From positions 2,852,001 to 2,916,000 of the forward strand of contig NZ_CP086322.1 in NCBI RefSeq assembly GCF_023277745.1: a stretch of 64,000 bases of DNA, in the 5' to 3' direction. The notes under the pieces are model-generated. The model ran no database searches. It worked only from the letters and a program-made list of their open reading frames with translations, and was not told the DNA's origin. Source of the DNA: Streptomyces halobius. Its GTDB lineage: Bacteria > Actinomycetota > Actinomycetes > Streptomycetales > Streptomycetaceae. Below, one piece after another: positions 43,717 to 52,236 of this stretch (position 1 is its first letter; each line of letters starts with the position of its first letter). A program made the position numbers and the translations under genes.

Positions 43717-43745
43717 CGATGCGCCTGCATCGCTTCGCTGAAGCG
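43717..43745. promoter_or_regulatory. tandem palindromes in the amidase-TetR gap
   Basis: CGATGC-gcct-GCATCG (43717-43732) and CGCTTC-gct-GAAGCG (43731-43745) share two bases and lie between the divergent promoters. Either could be the TetR operator. Confidence 0.45.
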
Positions 43746-43793
43746 TAGCATTGCGACCGATACGAACGCATCGAATAAACCGGAGCGCGCGGC

Positions 43794-44438
43794 ATGCCCA
43801 AGCAGGTGGACCACGAGAGCCGACGCCGGCAGATCGCCGAGGCCGTATGCCGACTCGCCGACGAGAGCGGCCTGGAGGGCGTCACCCTGCGCGATGTGGC
43901 GGCCCGCGCGGAGGTCTCCATGGGGGCCGTGCAGCGCTGTTTCCGCACCAAGGAGGAGATGCTGGTCTTCGCCCTGGGGTACATCGGCGAGCGGGTCTCG
44001 GCGCGAGTGACGGCGCGGCTCGTCGCCTCACCGGCCCAGTCGGCCCGTACGGCGTTGGGGCACGCCACGACCGAGATCTCGCTGCTACGGGAAGAGCACC
44101 GTGCCGAGGCGCGCGTCTGGCTGGCGTTCCTGGCGCAGGCCGCGGTGAGCCCGTCACTGGCCGAAATCCTGCGGTCCAATTACGCGAGCCTGGAGACGGT
44201 GTTCACGCGGCTCGTCACGGAAGCCACCGGATCGGGCGGCAGCACCGGAGCCACCGACGGCGCCGGTTCCCGCGACCCGGAGCGCGAGGCGCGGACTCTG
44301 CTCGCCCTCGCCGACGGGCTCACCGCCCACGTCCTCATGGGGCACCTCTCCCCCGAGACGGCGATGGATGTCCTCGACGCGCATCTCAACCGCCTCTGGG
44401 GGGGAGTCGACGGCCTGAGCCGGGGCGGTGCGATGTAG
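43794..44438 (+). CDS. TetR-family repressor
   Basis: The 214-residue regulator has an HTH at residues 10-55 (RRQIAEAVCRLADESGLEGVTLRDVAARAEVSMGAVQRCFRTKEEM), close to the PfmR/BetI-like C-terminal group (TetR_C_6-like: EHRAEARVWLAFLAQAAVSPSLAEIL). The second helix of the HTH is VRDVAARAEV-type, standard for the family. It is divergent from the amidase and probably represses it. Confidence 0.88.
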   Translation: MPKQVDHESRRRQIAEAVCRLADESGLEGVTLRDVAARAEVSMGAVQRCFRTKEEMLVFALGYIGERVSARVTARLVASPAQSARTALGHATTEISLLREEHRAEARVWLAFLAQAAVSPSLAEILRSNYASLETVFTRLVTEATGSGGSTGATDGAGSRDPEREARTLLALADGLTAHVLMGHLSPETAMDVLDAHLNRLWGGVDGLSRGGAM

Positions 44439-44887
44439 CGGCCTCACCCCGCATACCAGCTCGACAGGCCGGACCTTTCCGGACCCCTGTGCGCGCCCCG
44501 GACGGCACTCGTCAGACGGCACTCCACAGACACTCAACGGCTCGACGGACACTCGATGGACGGCACTCCGGAGTGGCTCAACGGCCGCCGCCCAACGGGC
44601 CGGACATCGGAATCCAGCCACCGCCCCCCGAACCCGCCTGTTCATAACCGCACTTCACCCACCCCGCGAGCTCCCCGGCGTGGCACGATGAACAACCAAC
44701 GGGGTGTTCTGGGGAGTTGTCCGCCTGTCCCGGTGGCGAGCCGCGCTTCCCCGGGAACTCGGCGGCTGCCTGCAGGCCCTTCGGGAGCGTACGTCCCGCC
44801 CTCGGCACCAGGCCGGACCGGGCAGCCGGGCCGAGTGCGACCGTTCCGCGCGCCCCGGTTCGACGCATGCGAAGGAAGGGAAGCCCG
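44439..44887. other. 449-base gap without a gene
   Basis: No believable gene. GACGGCACTC occurs three times (about 44502, 44516 and 44560) among CACTC-rich sequence. The promoter of the TerD gene must lie in the last part but is not recognisable. Confidence 0.5.
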
Positions 44888-45409
44888 GTGAGCACGTTCA
44901 GCAAAGGGATCGAGAAGGTCGAGGTAACGCTCAAGTGGGACCCCAGCCCTCTCGGCGCCCCGGACCATGACCTCGACATCATCGCGGCGACATACACGGC
45001 GGACGCGCCGCACGGCGATCCGTCCTACCTGGTGCACTTCGACAGCCGGTCGCCCGACGGGACGATCATCCTCAACCGGGACAGCCGGACCGGCCAGGGC
45101 TTCGGTCCGGACGAAGTCATGACGCTGGAACTGAACCGGCTGTCCGACACCTACACACGAGTCGTCGTCGGGGTCGCCATCCAGCAGGGCGAGGGCAGGA
45201 GGACCTTCGGCGACATAGCGAACACCGGGGTCCACATCCGCGAGGGGTACACCGATCTGACGGAGAACGACTTCGCCGACGTCGCGGACGCCACCGCCGC
45301 GACCGTCGCCGAGTTCACCCGGGACGCGTCGGGCGAATGGCGATTCCGGGCGATGCTCCGCGGATTCGACGCCGATCCCAACACGTTCACCGGGCTGATG
45401 GGCCGTTGA
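44888..45409 (+). CDS. TerD-family protein
   Basis: This 173-residue TerD domain protein contains VEVTLKWDPSP, HDLDIIAATYTAD, SYLVHFDSRSPDGTIILNRDSRTGQG, DEVMTLELNRLSDTYTRVVVGVAIQQ and NDFADVADATAATVAEF. The aspartate pattern (LDIIA, DSRSPDG, NRDSRTG) is the Ca-binding set of TerD proteins. The family is linked to tellurite resistance and calcium-dependent stress responses. GTG 44888 with an AAGGAAGGG upstream is the best start. It is a single gene, not in a ter operon. Confidence 0.85.
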   Translation: MSTFSKGIEKVEVTLKWDPSPLGAPDHDLDIIAATYTADAPHGDPSYLVHFDSRSPDGTIILNRDSRTGQGFGPDEVMTLELNRLSDTYTRVVVGVAIQQGEGRRTFGDIANTGVHIREGYTDLTENDFADVADATAATVAEFTRDASGEWRFRAMLRGFDADPNTFTGLMGR

Positions 45410-45478
45410 CGGGACGTCGAACGCCCATGGACAGGCCGTTGAAAGGGCGTCGCCGGGCAGCAGAAGGCGGGTGAAGGG

Positions 45479-45590
45479 CTGCCGGAAGGCAGCTGATCCC
45501 GGTCGGCTGCCGGAAGGCAGCTGATCCCGGTCGGCTGCCGGAAGGCAGCTGATCCCGGCCGACTTCCGGAAGTCGGGTGATCCCGGCTGG
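45479..45590. repeat. 28-bp tandem repeats with internal hairpins
   Basis: Units beginning CTGCCGGAAGGCAGCTGATC follow each other without spacers: 45479-45506 and 45507-45534 identical, 45535-45562 nearly so, and 45562-45590 degenerate (ACTTCCGGAAGT core). Each unit contains a small hairpin (CTGCC-ggaa-GGCAG). They sit directly downstream of the TerD gene. Confidence 0.8.
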
Positions 45591-45735
45591 CCGCCGGCGG
45601 ACGGCTGATCTCGACCGGATGCCGACGGGCCGATGCCGGGCTGCCGTTGATCGGTGGCGATGGGGAGGCGGCTGAGGGCCGCCTCTCCATCGCGTTGCCG
45701 CCCGCCCCCTCGCCCCTGTGGCCGGAACCGCCGCG

Positions 45736-46269
45736 CTATCCACCCGCCGCCCGCTTGCGGCGTCGATGGGCCGCTACCCGCTCCCGGGAAGCGCAGGCGG
45801 TCGAGCAGTAGCGGCGGGCGCTCCCGGGCCCGGTGCCCAGATAGAGGGTGGTGCAGCGAGAGGCGGCGCACTCGCCCCAGGGGACGCGGCCGTATTCGGT
45901 GAGGATCTGCGCCAGCGCCAGGGCACTCGACGCGAGGAACCAGTCGGCCCAACCAGCGTCTTCACCCCGGTCGACATGCAGATGCCAGGCGTGACCACCG
46001 TGACGGGACAGGTGCGGGCGGGCACCGCATTCCGCCAGCAGCGCGTTGATGGCGTGCGCGGCACGGTCGGTGTCGGCCTCGGTGAGGAGGTGGGCGATGC
46101 GGCGGGCCGCAGTCCGCAGGCGGTCCGCGTCGTCCTCCGAGAACGACTGCTCGGTCAGGTCATCCGGGTGCTCCCCGTGGCGCGCGAGCAGCTCGGCCAG
46201 TGCGGCCCGCGACGGATCTGCGGACGCCCGGACCGCGTTCGCGAGATCGATCAGGCGCTCGCCGACCAC
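45736..46269 (-). CDS. CGNR zinc-finger regulator, N-terminus doubtful
   Basis: The minus-strand product of 177 residues (if started at GTG 46269) reads GERLIDLANAVRASADPSRAALAELLARHGEHPDDL and FLASSALALAQILTEYGRVPWGECAASRCTTLYLGTGPGSARRYCSTACASRERVAAHRRRKR. The C-terminal CGNR zinc finger with four Cys is complete. No ribosome site precedes 46269, and the N-terminus abuts a truncated MFS gene on the other strand, so the original start may be lost. The family is presumed transcriptional. Confidence 0.65.
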   Translation of the reverse strand: MVGERLIDLANAVRASADPSRAALAELLARHGEHPDDLTEQSFSEDDADRLRTAARRIAHLLTEADTDRAAHAINALLAECGARPHLSRHGGHAWHLHVDRGEDAGWADWFLASSALALAQILTEYGRVPWGECAASRCTTLYLGTGPGSARRYCSTACASRERVAAHRRRKRAAGG

Positions 46270-46800
46270 TGGGGCAGCCCGGGAGACGGAGGCATCCTGA
46301 TGACAGCCTTCGCCATCGGGACGCTCGGCGGCTCCCTGGCCGTGGCCCGGTGGCAGCCCCCGCTCACGGCCCAACGCCTCGCCACCCTCGCCCTGTTCGG
46401 CACCGGCCTCGCACTGGCCACCGCCGCGCTGGTCCGCTCGACGCCCTTTGGCGCGGCGCTGTTCGCCGTCGCGGGACTGTGCGAGGGCCCCTTGCTGACC
46501 GCGACCCTGCGCATCCGGGCCGATCATGCTCCGCCGCGCGCACGACCCCAGGTCTTCACCCTCGGGGCGGGGCTGAAAATATCGGCCGCGGCCTGCGGAG
46601 CCGCCCTCGTCGGGGCGGCCTCCGCACTGCCCCCGCCCCTGTTGCTGCTCGGAATCGCGGCCCTTCAGCTGGCCGCCGGGCTCCTCCACCTGCTCACCCG
46701 GACACGCAGGGACCAGGCCCCCCACTCCCCACAAGCGGCGGACGCGGCCCAGGAAACACACGATCCCGCACGTGGCCCGGCGACCCCTTGCCCCCAACGT
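46252..46800 (+). pseudogene. MFS transporter, C-terminal half only
   Basis: The + strand encodes LADHWGSPGDGGILMTAFAIGTLGGSLAVARWQ, FGTGLALATAALVRSTPFGAALFAVAGLCEGPLLTATLRIRADHAPP, RPQVFTLGAGLKISAAACGAALVGAASALPPPLLLL. This is the last five or six TM segments of an MFS exporter, without the first half. The reading frame runs upstream antisense through the CGNR gene and downstream to 47097, so neither end is a natural gene boundary. The N-terminal half and the divergent promoter region were probably deleted. Confidence 0.7.
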
Positions 46801-47062
46801 GATCCCGGTCAACTTGATCAGCGTCAACCCGCCCTGTCGCGCCGGGTCTTACGACGACGGGACGTGACCGTGCCCACGTCACACCCGCCGCAAACCGGCC
46901 CCGAAAAACCGTCGTTCCGCTGCAGGACCCGACAGCGCTCACCGGCGATGACGACACCGTGCGGCCGGGCTCATCCCAACTCGCACCACATCGATTCGAT
47001 TCGCCCCAATCCCTCTCATCGCTCCAACTCGCATCAGCCTGTATCGAAGAACAGACACGCCA

Positions 47063-47095
47063 AAGCGGGGACCGGCTCTCCACCGGCCCCCGCTT
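47063..47095 (-). terminator. nrdJ terminator
   Basis: AAGCGGGG (47063-47070) pairs with CCCCGCTT (47088-47095), extended by a nearly perfect inner stem (CCGG/CCGG). It lies 54 bases past the nrdJ stop. Confidence 0.65.
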
Positions 47096-47148
47096 GACCT
47101 GGCCTATCAGCCGTCAGCGGCGCTCATCCACGGGTGCGGATCACTTGT

Positions 47149-50025
47149 TCAGCTGCAACCGCTGGTCGACCCGCAGCCCTCGCACAGGTAGCAGCTGCCG
47201 GCCCGCTGCATCTTCGTGCCGCAGGAGAAGCAGAGTGGTGCGTCGGCGTTGATGCCCAGCTGCATCTCGACCAGTTCGGCGCTGGTGTGTGCCTGCTTCG
47301 GGGCCGGGACCGCGTGCTCCTCGGTCGTCTCGGCCTCCGAAGCGGACTGCGCCGCCGCCTGGCGCGGCGCGGACTGGGCCAGCCCCTCCACGTCGACCTC
47401 TTCCTCGGCCGGCTCGTACGAACCGGTCTCCAGGTGGCGCTGGCGCTCCTCGACGGAGTGGATGCCGAGCGCGGAGCGGGTCTCGAAGGGCAGGAAGTCC
47501 AGCGCCAGCCGGCGGAAGATGTAGTCGACGATCGACTGGGCCATCCGCACGTCCGGGTCGTCCGTCATACCGGCCGGCTCGAAGCGCATGTTGGTGAACT
47601 TCGAGACGTAGGTCTCCAGCGGCACGCCGTACTGGAGGCCCACCGACACCGCGATGGAGAAGGCGTCCATCATGCCCGCGAGGGTCGAGCCCTGCTTGGA
47701 CATCTTCAGGAAGACCTCACCCAGGCCGTCGTCCGGGTAGGAGTTGGCGGTCATGTAGCCCTCGGCGCCGCCCACCGTGAAGGAGGTGGTGATGCCGGGA
47801 CGGCCCTTGGGGAGGCGCTTGCGCACCGGGCGGTACTCGACGACCTTCTCGACCGGCGCCTCGGCCTCGGCATTCGTGTCGGAGGCGTCCTTCTTCTTGG
47901 CGGAGAGGGGCTGTCCGACCTTGCAGTTGTCGCGGTAGATCGCCAGCGCCTTCAGGCCGAGCTTCCAGCCCTGGAAGTAGACGTCCTCGATCTCCTCGAC
48001 GGTCGCCGACTCCGGGACGTTGACCGTCTTGGAGATCGCGCCGGAGAGGAAGGGCTGCGCCGCGGCCATCATGCGGACGTGTCCCATCGGGGAGATGGAG
48101 CGCTCGCCCATGGCGCAGTCGAAGACCTCGTAGTGGGCCGGCTTGAGGCCGGGGGCGTCGACGACATTGCCGTGCTCGGCGATGTGGTCGACGATCGCCT
48201 CGATCTGCTCGGGCTGGTAGCCGAGCCGCTTGAGCGCCTTGGGGACCGTGTTGTTCACGATCTGCATGGAGCCGCCGCCGACGAGCTTCTTGAACTTGAC
48301 CAGGGCCAGGTCCGGCTCGACGCCCGTGGTGTCGCAGTCCATCATCAGGCCGATGGTGCCGGTCGGCGCGAGCACCGACGCCTGCGCGTTGCGGAATCCG
48401 TTCTTCTCGCCGAGGCGGAGCACGTCCTGCCATGCCTCGGTGGCCGCGGCCCAGACGGGGGTGTCCAGGTCGTCCATGCGCTTGGCGCTGCCGTTGGCGT
48501 CGGAGTGCTGCTTCATGACGCGCTTGTGGGCGTCCGCGTTACGGGCGTAACCGTCGTACGGGCCGACGACCGCGGCCAGCTCGGCGGAGCGCTTGTAGGA
48601 GGTGCCGGTCATCAGGGAGGTGATGGCACCGGCCAGCGCGCGGCCGCCGTCGGAGTCGTAGGCGTGACCGGTGGCCATCAGCAGGGCGCCGAGGTTGGCG
48701 TAGCCGATGCCCAGCTGGCGGTAGGCGCGGGTGGTATCGCCGATCTTCTGGGTGGGGAAGTCGGCGAAGCAGATGGAGATGTCCATCGCGGTGATGACCA
48801 GCTCGACGACCTTGGCGAAGCGCTCGGCGTCGAAGGACTGGTTGCCTTGGTCGTCGTCGCGCAGGAACTTGAGCAGGTTGAGCGAGGCGAGGTTGCACGA
48901 GGAGTTGTCCAGGTGCATGTACTCGCTGCAGGGGTTGGACGCGGTGATCCGGCCCGACTCCGGCGAGGTGTGCCAGTGGTTGATGGTGTCGTCGTACTGG
49001 ACGCCCGGGTCGGCACACGCCCACGCCGCCTCCGCCATCTTGCGGAAGAGGCCCTTGGCGTCGACCTCCTCGATGACATCGCCGGTCTGGCGGGCCCGCA
49101 GCCCGAACTTCGAGCCGGCCTCGACGGCCTTCATGAACTCGTCGTTCACCCGGACCGAGTTGTTGGCGTTCTGGTACTGGACGGACGTGATGTCGTCGCC
49201 GCCCAGGTCCATGTCGAAGCCCGCGTCGCGCAGCGCGCGGATCTTCTCCTCCTCCTTCACCTTGGTGTCGATGAACGCCTCGACATCCGGGTGGTCGACG
49301 TCCAGGACGACCATCTTGGCCGCGCGGCGGGTGGCGCCACCCGACTTGATCGTTCCTGCGGAGGCGTCGGCGCCACGCATGAAGGAGACCGGGCCGGAGG
49401 CGTTGCCGCCGGAGGAGAGCAGCTCCTTGGAGGAGCGGATACGGGAGAGGTTCAGGCCGGCGCCGGAGCCGCCCTTGAAGATCATCCCCTCTTCCTTGTA
49501 CCAGTCCAGGATCGACTCCATGGAGTCGTCCACGGAGAGGATGAAGCAGGCGCTGACCTGCTGCGGCTGCGTGGTGCCGACGTTGAACCAGACCGGGGAG
49601 TTGAAGCTGAAGATCTGGTGCAGCAGCGCGTACGCCAGCTCGTGCTCGAAGATCTCGGCGTCCGCGGGAGAGGCGAAGTAGCCGTTGTCCTCACCGGCCT
49701 TGCGGTACGTCTTGACCACACGGTCGATGAGCTGCTTGAGGCTCGACTCCCGGGCCGGCGAGCCCACCGCGCCGCGGAAGTACTTGCTCGTGACGATGTT
49801 GACCGCGTTCACCGACCAGAAGTCGGGGAACTCGACGCCACGCTGCTCGAAATTGACCGAGCCGTCGCGCCAGTTGGTCATGACGACGTCACGAGACGCC
49901 CACTCCACCTCGTCGTACGGGTGCACGCCGGGTGTGGTGTGGATGCGCTCGATGCGCAGCCCCTTGCTCGCCTTGCTGCCCTTGGCGCGGGAGCCTCGTG
50001 CCGGGCCGCTCGTCGTCTCTGTCAT
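47149..50025 (-). CDS. nrdJ: adenosylcobalamin-dependent ribonucleotide reductase (class II)
   Basis: This 958-residue B12-dependent reductase makes deoxynucleotides irrespective of oxygen. It shows the substrate-site cysteine in SFNSPVWFNVG...SACFILS, NPCSEYMHLDNSSCNLASLN with the catalytic Cys and radical-chain residues, and GTIGLMMDCDTTGVEPD. The C-terminal domain ends with CFSCGTKMQRAGSCYLCEGCGSTSGCS, the Cys-rich redox/zinc tail that regenerates the active site. ATG 50025 with GGGAGGCGGA ahead is clear. It lies 129 bases downstream of nrdR on the same strand and is presumably co-transcribed from the NrdR-controlled promoter. Confidence 0.96.
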   Translation of the reverse strand: MTETTSGPARGSRAKGSKASKGLRIERIHTTPGVHPYDEVEWASRDVVMTNWRDGSVNFEQRGVEFPDFWSVNAVNIVTSKYFRGAVGSPARESSLKQLIDRVVKTYRKAGEDNGYFASPADAEIFEHELAYALLHQIFSFNSPVWFNVGTTQPQQVSACFILSVDDSMESILDWYKEEGMIFKGGSGAGLNLSRIRSSKELLSSGGNASGPVSFMRGADASAGTIKSGGATRRAAKMVVLDVDHPDVEAFIDTKVKEEEKIRALRDAGFDMDLGGDDITSVQYQNANNSVRVNDEFMKAVEAGSKFGLRARQTGDVIEEVDAKGLFRKMAEAAWACADPGVQYDDTINHWHTSPESGRITASNPCSEYMHLDNSSCNLASLNLLKFLRDDDQGNQSFDAERFAKVVELVITAMDISICFADFPTQKIGDTTRAYRQLGIGYANLGALLMATGHAYDSDGGRALAGAITSLMTGTSYKRSAELAAVVGPYDGYARNADAHKRVMKQHSDANGSAKRMDDLDTPVWAAATEAWQDVLRLGEKNGFRNAQASVLAPTGTIGLMMDCDTTGVEPDLALVKFKKLVGGGSMQIVNNTVPKALKRLGYQPEQIEAIVDHIAEHGNVVDAPGLKPAHYEVFDCAMGERSISPMGHVRMMAAAQPFLSGAISKTVNVPESATVEEIEDVYFQGWKLGLKALAIYRDNCKVGQPLSAKKKDASDTNAEAEAPVEKVVEYRPVRKRLPKGRPGITTSFTVGGAEGYMTANSYPDDGLGEVFLKMSKQGSTLAGMMDAFSIAVSVGLQYGVPLETYVSKFTNMRFEPAGMTDDPDVRMAQSIVDYIFRRLALDFLPFETRSALGIHSVEERQRHLETGSYEPAEEEVDVEGLAQSAPRQAAAQSASEAETTEEHAVPAPKQAHTSAELVEMQLGINADAPLCFSCGTKMQRAGSCYLCEGCGSTSGCS

Positions 50026-50154
50026 TCCGCCTCCCTGTATACGGGCAAACGCCCATATGTGCGCACGCATTCCGTGGCACGGTGTTTGTCTTTCAGATAC
50101 CGCGGCGCCCTGCTCTCGCCGCGGCACAGGTCCTGTTCTGGATGCGCGCCGAAC

Positions 50155-50691
50155 TCAGTCGGCGGCGGTGGCGGGCACGGGAACGGGGGCGGCGGGCCCG
50201 CCCGCTTCCCCCTCGGTGCCGCAGCCTTGCGCGGGCGCCCCCTGCTCGCGCTGCTCCCGCAGCTCGGCGATGGCCGCCTCGAAGTCGTCGAGCGAATCGA
50301 AGGCCCGGTACACGGACGCGAAGCGCAGGTACGCGACGAGGTCGAGTTCCTGCAGCGGGCCCAGTATGGCGAGCCCGACGTCATGGGTGGACAGCTCGGC
50401 GCTGCCGGTGGCGCGCACCGCCTCTTCGACCCGCTGGCCGAGCTTGGCGAGGGCGTCCTCGGTGACCGGGCGGCCCTGACACGCCTTGCGCACTCCCGCG
50501 ATGACCTTGTTGCGGCTGAAGGGCTCGGTGACCCCGCTCCGCTTGATCACCATCAGCGACGCCGTCTCGATGGTCGTGAAACGGCGGGCGCAGTCGGGGC
50601 ACTGGCGGCGCCGGCGGATCGCCGTCCCGTCGTCGGTCGTACGGCTGTCGACGACCCGGCTGTCGGGGTGCCTGCAGAAGGGGCAGTGCAT
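50155..50691 (-). CDS. nrdR: transcriptional regulator NrdR
   Basis: This 178-residue repressor of ribonucleotide reductase genes has a zinc ribbon at the N-terminus ([13 protein letters not shown] and [14 protein letters not shown]) followed by the ATP-cone ([29 protein letters not shown]) that senses ATP/dATP. A low-complexity Ala/Pro tail ends it. ATG 50691 has GGAGGG upstream. It heads the nrdR-nrdJ operon, and two NrdR boxes lie 145-195 bases upstream, so it autoregulates. Confidence 0.96.
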   Translation of the reverse strand: MHCPFCRHPDSRVVDSRTTDDGTAIRRRRQCPDCARRFTTIETASLMVIKRSGVTEPFSRNKVIAGVRKACQGRPVTEDALAKLGQRVEEAVRATGSAELSTHDVGLAILGPLQELDLVAYLRFASVYRAFDSLDDFEAAIAELREQREQGAPAQGCGTEGEAGGPAAPVPVPATAAD

Positions 50692-50836
50692 GGCTCCACC
50701 CTCCTCCTCACCCTCGCTATACGGACGTACGTACGCCACCGTTCCCGGCGTACGACAATGACCTCCGGAGGGTCCGCACGGGCCCCTCGGAGCAGCCACA
50801 AGCATAGGCGATCCCTGGGGCCTTGAAGGACCCGGC

Positions 50837-50884
50837 ACCACAACTTGTAGGCAGCCGAACGCATCTAAGCACTAGATATGGTGT
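50837..50884. promoter_or_regulatory. pair of NrdR boxes
   Basis: Box 1 ACCACAACTTGTAGGC (50837-50852) and box 2 GCACTAGATATGGTGT (50869-50884) resemble the consensus ACACWATATATWGTGT. Their centres are 32 bases apart, three helical turns, which is the spacing known for NrdR pairs. They precede nrdR. Confidence 0.75.
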
Positions 50885-51190
50885 CGGGCCGCTTACATCC
50901 GCCTACCGCGTGTCGCGGCGGAGGCGGGCCGGGAGGTCGCCCAAGAGAGTACGCCCCGCCACCCGGGCGGCGGGGCACAGGGGCCGGGTGACAGAATCGG
51001 GCACCCTGCGGTGGGCGGCCGTCACAACCGGTTTCCACCGATGCCGCGGCCGACGACCCGGCCGGTGGTCCAAACGACCTGACCGATACCCCAACGGGAA
51101 AACTCGGCGAGAGCGTATCGCGCGCCTCGAATGCGAATTCGCCATACACCCAGCCACTTGATCAGGTCAGCCAATCAGTGAATTTTTCAC

Positions 51191-51206
51191 TCGAACGTGT
51201 GTTTGG
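51191..51206. promoter_or_regulatory. SOS box of lexA
   Basis: TCGAACGTGTGTTTGG matches TCGAAC-N4-GTTCGA at 10 of 12 defined positions. It lies 63 bases upstream of the lexA start in the 577-base nrdR-lexA gap, as expected for LexA autorepression. Confidence 0.75.
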
Positions 51207-51268
51207 CGCAACCTTTCGAAAGCAACTACCGTTGGCTAACTAGGGAGAACATTTCGAGAGGGGCCGAC

Positions 51269-52069
51269 GTGACCACCACCGCAGACAGCGCGACCATCAC
51301 CGCACAAAGCCACTCCCAGAGCCGATTCGAGCATCCTCAAACGGCGCGGAGCACGCCGCTGGACGACGCCACGTTGGACTCCGAAGAGCAGAAGCCCGCA
51401 CGCTCGCTGCCGGGCCGTCCGCCAGGGATCCGCGCCGACAGCTCGGGGCTCACCGACCGCCAGCGCAGGGTGATCGAAGTGATCCGGGATTCGGTGCAGC
51501 GGCGTGGCTACCCGCCGTCGATGCGGGAGATCGGCCAGGCCGTCGGGCTGTCCAGCACCTCGTCCGTCGCCCACCAGCTCATGGCGCTGGAGCGCAAGGG
51601 CTTCCTGCGGCGCGATCCGCACCGCCCCCGGGCCTACGAGGTCCGCGGCTCGGATCAGACCAGCAGCGTGACCACCGAAACCGCCGGCAAGCCCGCCGCG
51701 TCCTACGTCCCGTTGGTCGGCCGGATCGCCGCCGGTGGCCCGATCCTCGCCGAGGAATCCGTGGAGGACGTCTTCCCGCTCCCCCGCCAGCTCGTCGGCG
51801 ACGGCGAACTGTTCGTACTGAAGGTCGTCGGTGACTCCATGATCGAGGCCGCGATCTGCGACGGCGACTGGGTCACCGTCCGCCGCCAGCCGGTCGCCGA
51901 GAACGGCGACATCGTCGCCGCGATGCTCGACGGCGAGGCCACCGTCAAGCGCTTCAAGCGCGAGGACGGCCATGTGTGGCTGCTGCCGCACAACGCCTCG
52001 TACCAGCCGATCCCCGGCGACGAGGCGACCATCCTCGGCAAGGTGGTCGCGGTACTGCGCCGGGTCTGA
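51269..52069 (+). CDS. lexA: SOS repressor LexA
   Basis: In this 266-residue protein an extra N-terminal region of about 50 residues is followed by the winged helix ([65 protein letters not shown]). The C-terminal protease domain has the self-cleavage Ala-Gly bond in [14 protein letters not shown], the nucleophile Ser in VVGDSMIEA and the general-base Lys in [11 protein letters not shown] 51269 follows GAGAGGGG. The longer open frame from 51197 overlaps the SOS box and is rejected. It ends at a good terminator. Confidence 0.96.
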   Translation: MTTTADSATITAQSHSQSRFEHPQTARSTPLDDATLDSEEQKPARSLPGRPPGIRADSSGLTDRQRRVIEVIRDSVQRRGYPPSMREIGQAVGLSSTSSVAHQLMALERKGFLRRDPHRPRAYEVRGSDQTSSVTTETAGKPAASYVPLVGRIAAGGPILAEESVEDVFPLPRQLVGDGELFVLKVVGDSMIEAAICDGDWVTVRRQPVAENGDIVAAMLDGEATVKRFKREDGHVWLLPHNASYQPIPGDEATILGKVVAVLRRV

Positions 52070-52085
52070 TCCAGCCCTCACGACC

Positions 52086-52119
52086 GAGCTCCGGAACCAC
52101 TGCGCCGGTTCCGGGGCTC
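52086..52119. terminator. lexA terminator
   Basis: GAGCTCCGGAACC (52086-52098) pairs with GGTTCCGGGGCTC (52107-52119), one G-T pair aside, 17 bases past the lexA stop. Confidence 0.65.
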
Positions 52120-52236
52120 GCCCCTTTCGCGGCACCTTTTTGCGCCTGAACCGGCGCCGCTTTCGCGGAGGTGGTTGCGGGCGGTGGGAGGTGCTCAATC
52201 GATGGTTGCGGTACGAGACGGGGTCGAGGTGATGCG

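Noticed and set aside
45479..45590. Possible CRISPR array
   Set aside because: Repeats follow one another with no spacers, and no cas genes are present anywhere in the window.
47134..50826. Long + strand open frame of 1230 codons
   Set aside because: It is antisense to nrdJ and nrdR, has Val/Gly/Arg/Asp-rich composition typical of the mirror frame of GC-rich genes, and no family motif.
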